A stretch of DNA of 21,994 nucleotides from a virus, in the IMG/VR virus record IMGVR_UViG_3300021964_000621, positions 1 to 21,994 of that record; one strand, 5' to 3'. Below are positions 1-8,205 of the stretch, one piece after another. The position numbers and the translations under genes are program-made. The notes below the pieces were generated by a model. It ran no database searches. It saw only the letters and a list, made by a program, of their open reading frames with translations, and was not told the DNA's origin. The first letter of the stretch is position 1, and each line of letters begins with the position of its first letter.

Positions 1-540
1 TGTCTCTTTCTTACCTAATGCTTTTATAATATCTCTAGCAGAGTTATTATAATCTCTATATGGACGATAGGTAGTATTAAATTGAGCGTTGAGATCATCA
101 CTATTTAACCACTCATTAGCTTGATTGTCAAATAGCCAATCATTTGAGGCAGATCCTTTTCCTTCTTGTATAAGTTTTTGTTTGTCTTCTAATGCTTTTC
201 TATATCTAGAAGCTGAGGCAACTGCATTTAAAACATTAGGATCTTTGGATATTTGGTTAGTCATTCCATTAACAGAGTTGACTAGTTGGAAGTTTGAGAA
301 ATCTCCACCAGCTACCATAGATAATTGACCGCCTAGCTGATTGAGTTTTGATTGCAAGTATTGCTTATCAACATCTCTAACAACGTCAAGACCAGCAATA
401 TTATCTATGCTCTCTTGTATTTTTTGTACCCCTTCATCATAGCGTTGCTGCTTATACACACCAACTTTCATCATCGCCTCAACTGGACGTTGTTGTATAT
501 AAGGATTAAACTTAGGGATTATGTCTTTATACGATGCCAT
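1..540 (-). CDS. Large cargo-like virion protein of crAss-like phages, N-terminal 180 residues (3' end outside window)
   Basis: An open frame runs from the ATG at 540 to the window edge with no stop and is therefore 3'-truncated. The protein begins MASYKDIIPKFNPYIQQRPV and continues as a hydrophilic, helix-prone sequence (for example VYKQQRYDEGVQKIQESID, then DKQYLQSKLNQLGGQL). I recognise this N-terminus from very long proteins encoded next to the tail genes of crAss-like and related Bacteroidota phages. In the cultured crAss-like phage of known structure, long proteins from this genomic position are internal cargo ejected with the DNA, so a cargo role is inferred here. No enzymatic motif is visible in the part present. 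It follows the 1280-aa gene after an 80-nt gap holding a palindromic element and a promoter match, so it may have its own transcript. Coding is certain; the role is moderately supported. Confidence 0.72.
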   Translation of the reverse strand, partial: MASYKDIIPKFNPYIQQRPVEAMMKVGVYKQQRYDEGVQKIQESIDNIAGLDVVRDVDKQYLQSKLNQLGGQLSMVAGGDFSNFQLVNSVNGMTNQISKDPNVLNAVASASRYRKALEDKQKLIQEGKGSASNDWLFDNQANEWLNSDDLNAQFNTTYRPYRDYNNSARDIIKALGKKET

Positions 541-547
541 AATTTAA

Positions 548-578
548 CAAATGTAATATGATTAATTGTATTATCCAA
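548..578 (-). promoter_or_regulatory. Candidate Bacteroidota-type promoter before the cargo-like gene
   Basis: On the minus strand a TACATTTG box (555-548) matches the Bacteroidota -7 consensus TAnnTTTG, with TTG (578-576) 20 nt upstream in the -33 position. The predicted transcript start falls within a few bases of the ATG at 540, giving an almost leaderless mRNA. Such short motifs arise by chance in AT-rich DNA; placement in one of only two sizeable intergenic gaps raises the odds modestly. Confidence 0.35.
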
Positions 579-605
579 GCAGCTCTAACACGTTTTGGTA
601 ATGTT

Positions 606-626
606 TTATAATCAATTTGATTATAA
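606..626. promoter_or_regulatory. Palindromic 21-bp element, copy 1 (perfect)
   Basis: The arms TTATAATCAA and TTGATTATAA flank a single central base and form a perfect 10-bp inverted repeat. It overlaps the stop codon of the 1280-aa gene (621-623) and lies about 65 nt before the next minus-strand start (540). A near-identical element with the same left flank (GG exactly 9 nt before the arm) occurs at 19189-19209, ahead of the metallophosphatase gene. Being in both larger gaps, each upstream of a gene, argues for a phage promoter or operator. There is no U-tract on the minus strand, so it is not a typical terminator. Confidence 0.5.
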
Positions 627-3600
627 ACCTCTTAGTGCTTTTAGGATGTTACTGTTTTTATAATTCTTTTTCTTCACTGTCTTACCTTTTTTAGCAACCC
701 CTTCATCAATTGGCATATATCCAGCGTCTGCAGGATACATCTGATTTGGATCTACATAATCATATATGTCATTAGGATCAAAATCTTTCATTGCTCTATT
801 AACTGCACCTCGTTTTATTTGAGGACCTCGCTGTTGATTAAACTGTTGTTGTGCTCCTAGAATAGATTGTATTCCTCCTAACACTCCTGGTATTTGTTGT
901 AGAGCTGGATTAAATCCTGGTGTTGCAAGTCCTGGTATACCTGATACAGCTCCTCCTGGAAGATTAAATGTAGCAGGTTGTTGTACTTGTGTTTGGAAGT
1001 TTCTATTATACATATATGTAGGATAGAGGTTTGCATACACCTGCTCTAATCTATTTTCTAATTTCTTTTGAGCATATTTACTAGAAATAGAATTAAGAGC
1101 AGCTAGTGTTGTAGCTTTAGTATTAGCTACAGCTTGAGCTTGTCTATCTTGTTGCTTATCATATATACCTAGATTCACTAAACGTGCTTTATTAAGAGTG
1201 TCTAAGTTTCCTGAATATACCTGATCTTTCATTCTCTGGTTTGCAATAAACTCTGTTTCGTTAAGTTTATTTAAAGCAGCATATGTAGGAGCTTGTGCAA
1301 GAGCAAGAGCAGCAGGGTTACCCTGTAACGTTGGGTTTCTTTGCAATGCTCTATTCTGTGCAATTACATCATTCTTAGCAGCCTGTAGAGAAATGTCATA
1401 AGGCACTCTAAGTTTAGGTTGATATGTTTGTGCATATACAGGTTCTAATGTATTTGATGATAGTGCAGCATACTCACCCAGAAGTTGATTAGGATCAAGA
1501 GCCTCACCTTCTACTGGTCTTGGTGGGAATCCCATAAAAGGAAGTCCTTGTTGTGGAACAGCTGTAGTAGTTTCTTCTGTAGTCACCTCATTTACTTTTG
1601 CTGTTCTACTTACAGTTTCTTTTGGTTGCTCTTTCTTTTCTTCATATCGAGCACTAGCAGTTTGTTCTCCAAACTTACCATCCACTTTTATTCTTGCTTT
1701 TGATCCAGCTTCTTTAGCTCGTTTATTAAATTCTTCTTGATAAGCTCTTACATCAGCTTCATTTGAAGGATCAAAGTTTTCCCAGTCATACCAAGGGTTT
1801 GCAGCTTGTAGGTCAGCAAACTCTTCTTGAGTCACTTTACCATAAAATCCTCCAGCTTGTTTTCTTTGACCAGCAGGAACATTTTCCATAGCTTCAGCTG
1901 ATCTATCAATAGTTTCTTCTCCTAATATTTCTTCTTCTTTAACAAATGTTCCATCAGCTTGTTTTACATATCCAGCAGCAATTGCTTCTGCTTCTGTTTC
2001 AAACTCTTCTGGAAGTTGTTTAAGTCCTATACCGTTTTGAGCTTTCTTAAACTTACGTGCATTCTTAGCAAAATTAGCCATCTTAACAACACCTGGAGGA
2101 TACTTGTCTGTATTAGCCATCACCTTATCAGCAGCTTCAGCTACAGACATACCACGCTCTTTAGCCCATGCTGTAAACTTACCTTCGTTCTCAGGTTTGA
2201 TTTCAATACCAGACTTAGCCATATTATTCATAGCTCTTTCTGGATCTTCAACAATCTTGTTCTTAGTAATGAACTCATTACCTTTGATAGCAAGTTCATC
2301 AAACGTTTCATTTAGGGCACTTTGTAAATCAGCTAAGATGTTTTTCTTCTCAGCAATGTTTTTCAATTTCATATCACTACCATTTAAGATGACATCAGCT
2401 GTAGTTCTTTCTAGCTGACCAAACACAGTGTTATCAGACTCAAGTCCTTTATCTGCAGCTTTCTCCATCTTCTTATTAATCTTAGCTTCATCCTTATTAA
2501 GAACATCGCTAACATAGTTTTTAAACTTCTTACCTTTAGCTCTATCATCACCAATCTCTGTTACATACTCTTCTGGTATTTTTAAATCACCATACACAAC
2601 TAAGTTTTCATCTCCTCCACCATCTCTTAGTTTTTGTGCTGGTTCATTCTCCACTTCTACAACAGGTGTGTTTGTAGCAACAGACTGTTCTCCATATGCT
2701 ACACCAATTCCTGTTTCTCCTGTCTTAGGATCACGGTAATCATGTGAGTTACCTTTGAACTCAATACTCTCACCACCTGCATAAGGATTGTAAGAAACTG
2801 TATCAGCTTTACCACCCCATAAGGTTTTAAGTTCTCCACCCATTTTCATTGTATCTAACAGTGTTGGGTTTGCTGAGATGTTACCACCTTCACGAACATG
2901 TGAAGCATATCCTGCTTGTATTGCTGGACCTATAGCTGTGTAAGAAAGTTCTTCTTGAGCTCGTTTAGCTTTTTCATTTTCTATTCTAGTTCGTCTATCA
3001 TCTCTGTCTAGTAAGTCACCAATACCACTTCCAAGAAATCCACCTATAGCACCACCAATAGGACCAAATATACTACCAATAGTTCCACCTATCGTACCAC
3101 CAATGTTAGATCCAGCATCATTATTAAATCCAACTAGATCCCCAAGCTGCGTACCTACATTACCAGCACCACCTCCACCATAAGAAACATTACTCATATC
3201 AAATCCACCTTGTGCTTTAGGTGTTTTACCACCATTTTCCATAAACATTGTAGCTGCTGTAGGATCTCCTGCTAATAATCTTGCGAATGAAGCAGGATCT
3301 TCTTTAATTTGTTGTTTACCTTTTTGCATTTTACTCATCTCACTCCATACTCCTGGAGATAACCAACCAAGTTGTGCTTTGGGTACTAAATAAGAATTAC
3401 TTCCTAGTACACCACCCTGTTTAAATGATTTTTGTTGGTTAGGATTAACAAGAGGTACATATCCAGGATCACTAAACATTCCACCATTCTTAGCAAGAAC
3501 ATTTGTTCCTACACCATAGATTGGGAAGAACTCTTCTCCTGTGTTTTGTATATCTTCAGGACGTACATATTCACGCTTTATTTTTTCTGGTTCTGTTTTA

Positions 3601-4463
3601 GCAGCTTGTAATGCAAGCTCTGATAACATCCTATTTTTCTTTGCTGATGCAAGAACTTGCTTCTGAGCTTTTTTCTGATCAATAAAACCTACTACATCGC
3701 TTATTATAGGAAGTCCCCAATCCTGTACAGCATCAGAGTTAAATACATCAGAAGCTCCTTGCATGAAACCACCTCCACCACCACCAGTAGTAGCACCACC
3801 ACCAGTAGTAGCACCTCCACCTCCACCACCGAAACCTCCCATAGCTTTAGGCGCATCGTGTCCCCATCCTTTTTTCTTAAGTGCTAAATGCTCTTTGTAA
3901 GTCATAGCTTTCTTGCCCTTCTTAGTCTTAGGATCATACATCATGTGAGGTTCAAACTTCTTAACTTTACCACCTTTTTTCATGGCAAAAGAACTCATCG
4001 CACCAGCTATATCACCACCACCTTGGCCACCACCTATACCACCACCAGATATAAGATCACCTAATCCACCTTCACCACCTTGACCACCTTGACCACCAAA
4101 CATTGACATTATTTGAGGTAACATAGACATCATGCCACCCATTCCTCCTCCGCTACCACCAGACTGTTGTCCTGCAGTTGCAGCAGCTTGAGCTTGCATC
4201 TTCTTCATCATTTCTGCATAACTCTCTTTACCCATTTGACCAGCAACTGTATCATATAAGAAAGCTTCATCAATACGTACAGGTTTAGGATTTGATGTTG
4301 GGGTTTGTATGTTTGGAATTGTAGCACCTATTTGTGCATTCTTAGCCATAAGACTTTTTACAGCTTTTCCATGCTTTTTCATGAAAGTTTCCTCAGAAGG
4401 AAACTTCTTGTAAAACTCTGCTTCAGACTTAACGCCTGCTATCTTTAAAAATTCAGCTTTCAT
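621..4463 (-). CDS. Giant Gly-rich virion/cargo-like protein with glycine zipper and possible peptidoglycan-binding segment (1280 aa)
   Basis: Unassigned by name. Visible regions: a basic, helical N-terminus (1-100); a Met/Gly/Gln-rich low-complexity stretch (100-235) with runs of up to six glycines; repeated K/N-x-GG and KAQxG motifs (residues 361, 415, 806); a hydrophobic glycine zipper (about 452-483, GGTIGG, GPIGGAIGG) followed by DRDDRR; a segment FKGNSHDYRDP (569-579) reminiscent of a recurrent element in crAss-like large proteins; and about 881-945 ending KVDGKFGEQTASA, which resembles the end of a PG_binding_1 (PF01471) domain. A long helical Gln/Asn/Ala-rich part (990-1160) and a basic tail follow. 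The start ATG is 1 nt after the stop of the 1246-aa gene. Inference: ejected virion protein, the zipper possibly entering membrane and the other segment touching cell wall. Coding certain; function tentative. Confidence 0.75.
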   Translation of the reverse strand: MKAEFLKIAGVKSEAEFYKKFPSEETFMKKHGKAVKSLMAKNAQIGATIPNIQTPTSNPKPVRIDEAFLYDTVAGQMGKESYAEMMKKMQAQAAATAGQQSGGSGGGMGGMMSMLPQIMSMFGGQGGQGGEGGLGDLISGGGIGGGQGGGDIAGAMSSFAMKKGGKVKKFEPHMMYDPKTKKGKKAMTYKEHLALKKKGWGHDAPKAMGGFGGGGGGATTGGGATTGGGGGGFMQGASDVFNSDAVQDWGLPIISDVVGFIDQKKAQKQVLASAKKNRMLSELALQAAKTEPEKIKREYVRPEDIQNTGEEFFPIYGVGTNVLAKNGGMFSDPGYVPLVNPNQQKSFKQGGVLGSNSYLVPKAQLGWLSPGVWSEMSKMQKGKQQIKEDPASFARLLAGDPTAATMFMENGGKTPKAQGGFDMSNVSYGGGGAGNVGTQLGDLVGFNNDAGSNIGGTIGGTIGSIFGPIGGAIGGFLGSGIGDLLDRDDRRTRIENEKAKRAQEELSYTAIGPAIQAGYASHVREGGNISANPTLLDTMKMGGELKTLWGGKADTVSYNPYAGGESIEFKGNSHDYRDPKTGETGIGVAYGEQSVATNTPVVEVENEPAQKLRDGGGDENLVVYGDLKIPEEYVTEIGDDRAKGKKFKNYVSDVLNKDEAKINKKMEKAADKGLESDNTVFGQLERTTADVILNGSDMKLKNIAEKKNILADLQSALNETFDELAIKGNEFITKNKIVEDPERAMNNMAKSGIEIKPENEGKFTAWAKERGMSVAEAADKVMANTDKYPPGVVKMANFAKNARKFKKAQNGIGLKQLPEEFETEAEAIAAGYVKQADGTFVKEEEILGEETIDRSAEAMENVPAGQRKQAGGFYGKVTQEEFADLQAANPWYDWENFDPSNEADVRAYQEEFNKRAKEAGSKARIKVDGKFGEQTASARYEEKKEQPKETVSRTAKVNEVTTEETTTAVPQQGLPFMGFPPRPVEGEALDPNQLLGEYAALSSNTLEPVYAQTYQPKLRVPYDISLQAAKNDVIAQNRALQRNPTLQGNPAALALAQAPTYAALNKLNETEFIANQRMKDQVYSGNLDTLNKARLVNLGIYDKQQDRQAQAVANTKATTLAALNSISSKYAQKKLENRLEQVYANLYPTYMYNRNFQTQVQQPATFNLPGGAVSGIPGLATPGFNPALQQIPGVLGGIQSILGAQQQFNQQRGPQIKRGAVNRAMKDFDPNDIYDYVDPNQMYPADAGYMPIDEGVAKKGKTVKKKNYKNSNILKALRGL

Positions 4464-4464
4464 A

Positions 4465-7400
4465 TTAGTGGTATTTGTCTAACCAGCCTCCTGGTTGTGG
4501 GGTGTTATAGTTTGTAAAGTTAGTTAATTGATTTAACTCTACCAAAGATTTTCCATCTTTGGCAACCATAGTGTTTTGCTGCATTTGTGGTCTAGCAGCA
4601 ATGGTATTCATTATTTCAATAAAGTCTTCTTCTGACTCAGTGTTTTCCATCAAGTCTTTGAAGTGTCTATTGTATTTTATTCTAGTGTTTTCTTTTGCCT
4701 TTTGTAAGTCTTCTTTTGTAAAATCTTTCTTCTTAGTGTCATATATACCTTCTTCTTGTAATAAGTATCTAAGCGGTTGTAATCTATTAATGTATTCTGT
4801 AGGGTCTGTATAGTAGAATGTTTCTTTGGGTATGTCATAAGGATTTTGTTTCAACTTAGGCATTAAGAAATCTAATGTAGTTTGTGGTATTCTTTTACCA
4901 CCCTCATCTACAGCATGTCCCATTTCGTGTAGAGGTATTGTATTATATGACCAAGGCCCTTGTCTACCTTCTGAATATTCAGGTCTTAACATAATCTTAC
5001 CTGGATACTCATCAGCATTATATACACCTTGTGTAGAATCTGATGTAGGAGATATGTCACTTGATTCAGGAAGGAAACCAATAGGTGTACTTCTCATATT
5101 CATCAATCGTGCCCATCTCTCATTTGCTAACTCATCAGCATTCATCTCAGGAAACTCTTTACCAAGTCTTTCTAAATACTTGTCAGATCTTATGTAGCTG
5201 TCAAACCATTTCTTTTGCTTTTGACCTTCTACATTCATTCCTTTCTGAGCCATAGGGTACTCTTTAACGCTGTTTCCTTTAAACTTGTAATCTTTTCCTG
5301 GTTGCATCATTTTTGTGTCACCAGTGTCAGATATTCCAAGTACAGGGTAGTTAACACCCTTCATTGTTATATTGTTGGAATTGATTTTAGTTACCTCTCC
5401 TGGGTAAGCCCATTGTCCTCTATCATCTTCTATCACACCACCTTCTTGAAACTTATCTAACCAACCACCATTCTTATTTTGTGAAGCAGCACCAAGTCCT
5501 ACAGCTGCAGGAACAAATGCTGGAAGCTTATTGAATATCTTTCTAAAATTCTCCTTATCACCCAGCATTCTAAAGAAACCTTCATCAACAGGAGTTTCTC
5601 CTTTTAAACCTTTCATCATTATCTGGTCAATCTTTGTAGCACTAACCTCTTGACCAGGTTTTAAATTAAAAGCTTTTCTGAGCTCATGCACTCTAGCATG
5701 TATCTCTTGAGGTCTTGCTAAGTATTCTAATTGATCAATTAACTCTTCTCTCTTTTTTTGATCTTTTGTTGTGTTTATTTTATTAAGCCACCAGTCTTGA
5801 TCCTTACCCACTGCATCATTTAATATCTGTGTAGCTTCATCTGTATATCCTTTTCTTCCTGCTGTAATTGCATGCAAGTCTTCATGTGTAAAAACTGAAC
5901 CAACATCCCTTGCTTTTTCTTTTATACGTTCTAAGTTAACTGATGCTTGATTTGTACTACCTTTGTATAATCCTAAGCTTCTAGGGTTTTCATCATAATG
6001 TAAAGCCATCTCTTGATGGTTTAAATTATTCTCATCAAATACCTCTGTAAATCTTCCTTTCTGTTGTACTGTTTCAAGATTTCTTTTTGCTAATCCAGCA
6101 TATAAATCTTTTAGATTGTCTTTAATTTTAGCCTGTAAGTTCGCTGGTAAGTTAGGAGTTTTATCAAGCATTGTATTATACATATTAATATCTTGAAGAA
6201 TCTCAATTTCACTCATACCAGATCTTAGGGTGCTAGGTTGATTTATCATCTCTTCTACTCTTCTATTAGTCTCAGGATTGTTAAACCAATTTTTATTGAA
6301 CTTCTCACTAGCTCTAATTTGTGCTGCAGGAGTTTCCATTACAGCCTGACCAAATCTTATAAGGCTTGATCTAATTCCAGGGTCTGCTGCAGCTTCAACA
6401 AAACTAGAAGGAGCTTGAGGAATTTCAATTGGTTTATATCCTCTTAACCAATCTTCTTTATAAAAATTAGCTTCATCTAAAGCTATGGGTCTACGTGAAA
6501 CTGCATATCCTTCTACATTTGAAGGGGGTGTAGACTTAGGTGCTCTACCTTTAACAGAGCTGCCCATTGGTACACCTTCTACTTCTGCAATATAAGGACC
6601 TCTATATCCTTGTCCTGACATCCCTGAGCTCTTTGGGTTATATCTACCATAATCCAATGGTACACCTTTAGAAAAATATAAACGACTATTTGCGCCTTTC
6701 AAAAGATTGATCCCCCCTCCAGGATTACTAGCAGCAAATTCATTATATAACTTACCAGCATTAGATTCACCAAAACCTTGCAACAGCCCTGTCTCTCTAT
6801 TGATAATATTGTTAAGATTAGGACTTCTATGATAATAAGCTTGAGGATTTTCTTTAAATCTCCAAGGATTATATTTATAAGCATTTTTTAAAGGAGTTTG
6901 TGTAGTAAGATATTTACCTACTTGTTTTGCATTATCTACATTTCTTACAGCTGTGTTTTTTAATCCTTGTTTTAAACCAAGTTTTAATACATCATCTGCT
7001 ACACCTACGCCTACAATATTTAGTGGATCTGCTATTACATCCATAGCTGTATTTAAAGAACCTCCTATATCCCATCCAGGTTTATCTTCAAACCCCATTG
7101 TTTGAGATGGTAATCTTTGTGTATCAAATGTAAGGGCATTTAAAAAATTAGCATCTCTACCTCTTAATGCTTCTATACCCTCCACCATAAGTGACTGAGG
7201 AGTTTGTAATGCAACTAAAGGTTGTTGAACTAACATACCTGTCACCATATCTCTTGTATCCTCAGCAAGCCCTCTTTTTGTATAAGCCTTTCTCCTTACA
7301 GCTGTACCAATTGGTCCTGGGTCATTAAAATATTTTAAATCTTCTTTAGTTAAATCATTGTAGTATGGGTAATCCTCTAAAATATTTTTACCTGTTCGTT

Positions 7401-8205
7401 TGTCTACTGTTAGAGTTACCTCATCTAAAGCTATTGTAGGATTACCATCTGCATCTACTCCTGCTATGCTTCCTTCATTGTAAAGTTTTTCATATTCAGG
7501 GCTACCATACATCACTGTTCCATCCTGAGCTTTCTTTGGTTCTTCAGGAGATGTTCCAGATGTACGTGCATACATCATTCCTGTAGCTCCTGGAAGACTT
7601 CCACCCATTTGGTATTCTTTCAATACATTTGTTCCTTTCTTGTAGTTCTTAGCAAACCATTGAGCTATTTCATCATTAGGAAACTTAATACCCTGTGATC
7701 TTCCTTCTTCTCTAGATACTTCTTTCAATTGTCCATCAGCACCTTCCATCACTCTAGGATAAACATAACCATTACCAGATTCCATAAAATGTGTAGAAGG
7801 CTTTGTTTGTCCTTCTAAATAAAACTCTGGGTTTCTTTCATAAAGTCTTTGCACCCAACGTTTATCCATGTTAGCATTAAAGGTAGAATCAATATATTTT
7901 GTATTTAATTCTATTCCCTCTTGAGCAACAGGACCATTCCATGCACCATTATATGCTCTACCACCTTTATCATATCCATATCCTTTGAATCCAGGAGGAA
8001 GAGATACATTACTATCATTGTAGTTAGGTTGTACACCACCATTATCAAACTTGTCTAACCAACCACCATTAAGCTTTTTTAATGGCGTAGCACCACCAGC
8101 AACAGCTCCAAAGAACTTCTTTTGTTTCTCTGTAAGTGCTTTACCTCGAACTTTTCCATCTTCGAGTATCTTCTTTGCTTTAGCTGCTGTTAAACCTTTT
8201 GCCAT
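4465..8205 (-). CDS. Giant virion/cargo-like protein with two HExxH zincin-like domains and GGWLDK motifs (1246 aa)
   Basis: Two metallopeptidase-like motifs are visible. The first is HEDLH at 774-778, followed by RPQEIHARVHELR at 831-843 (candidate third ligand E834). The second is HEMGH at 1093-1097, followed by DPTEYINRLQPLR at 1134-1146 (candidate E1137). This matches the gluzincin pattern HExxH...E twice. The motif GGWLDK occurs at 47-52, at 913-918 (between the two domains) and at 1239-1244, five residues... effectively at the extreme C-terminus before YH. A segment around 930-985 (GISDTGD, EYPMAQKG) resembles one I recall from crAss-like large proteins. A hydrophobic or amphipathic stretch lies at about 380-415. 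Its ATG overlaps the upstream stop (TAATG). Inference: a virion protein that is ejected or self-processed, with peptidase activity on phage proteins, cell wall crosslinks or host proteins. No activity is proven. Confidence 0.75.
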   Translation of the reverse strand: MAKGLTAAKAKKILEDGKVRGKALTEKQKKFFGAVAGGATPLKKLNGGWLDKFDNGGVQPNYNDSNVSLPPGFKGYGYDKGGRAYNGAWNGPVAQEGIELNTKYIDSTFNANMDKRWVQRLYERNPEFYLEGQTKPSTHFMESGNGYVYPRVMEGADGQLKEVSREEGRSQGIKFPNDEIAQWFAKNYKKGTNVLKEYQMGGSLPGATGMMYARTSGTSPEEPKKAQDGTVMYGSPEYEKLYNEGSIAGVDADGNPTIALDEVTLTVDKRTGKNILEDYPYYNDLTKEDLKYFNDPGPIGTAVRRKAYTKRGLAEDTRDMVTGMLVQQPLVALQTPQSLMVEGIEALRGRDANFLNALTFDTQRLPSQTMGFEDKPGWDIGGSLNTAMDVIADPLNIVGVGVADDVLKLGLKQGLKNTAVRNVDNAKQVGKYLTTQTPLKNAYKYNPWRFKENPQAYYHRSPNLNNIINRETGLLQGFGESNAGKLYNEFAASNPGGGINLLKGANSRLYFSKGVPLDYGRYNPKSSGMSGQGYRGPYIAEVEGVPMGSSVKGRAPKSTPPSNVEGYAVSRRPIALDEANFYKEDWLRGYKPIEIPQAPSSFVEAAADPGIRSSLIRFGQAVMETPAAQIRASEKFNKNWFNNPETNRRVEEMINQPSTLRSGMSEIEILQDINMYNTMLDKTPNLPANLQAKIKDNLKDLYAGLAKRNLETVQQKGRFTEVFDENNLNHQEMALHYDENPRSLGLYKGSTNQASVNLERIKEKARDVGSVFTHEDLHAITAGRKGYTDEATQILNDAVGKDQDWWLNKINTTKDQKKREELIDQLEYLARPQEIHARVHELRKAFNLKPGQEVSATKIDQIMMKGLKGETPVDEGFFRMLGDKENFRKIFNKLPAFVPAAVGLGAASQNKNGGWLDKFQEGGVIEDDRGQWAYPGEVTKINSNNITMKGVNYPVLGISDTGDTKMMQPGKDYKFKGNSVKEYPMAQKGMNVEGQKQKKWFDSYIRSDKYLERLGKEFPEMNADELANERWARLMNMRSTPIGFLPESSDISPTSDSTQGVYNADEYPGKIMLRPEYSEGRQGPWSYNTIPLHEMGHAVDEGGKRIPQTTLDFLMPKLKQNPYDIPKETFYYTDPTEYINRLQPLRYLLQEEGIYDTKKKDFTKEDLQKAKENTRIKYNRHFKDLMENTESEEDFIEIMNTIAARPQMQQNTMVAKDGKSLVELNQLTNFTNYNTPQPGGWLDKYH

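Noticed and set aside
606-626. Palindrome as an intrinsic terminator for the 1280-aa gene
   Set aside because: The stem is almost all A/T and no T-run follows on the minus strand; the second copy lies after a proper terminator and ahead of a gene.
1485-3887. Plus-strand frames inside the 1280-aa gene
   Set aside because: They have odd Ser/Phe/Cys-rich composition, no recognisable domains, and are fully antisense to a long coherent gene.
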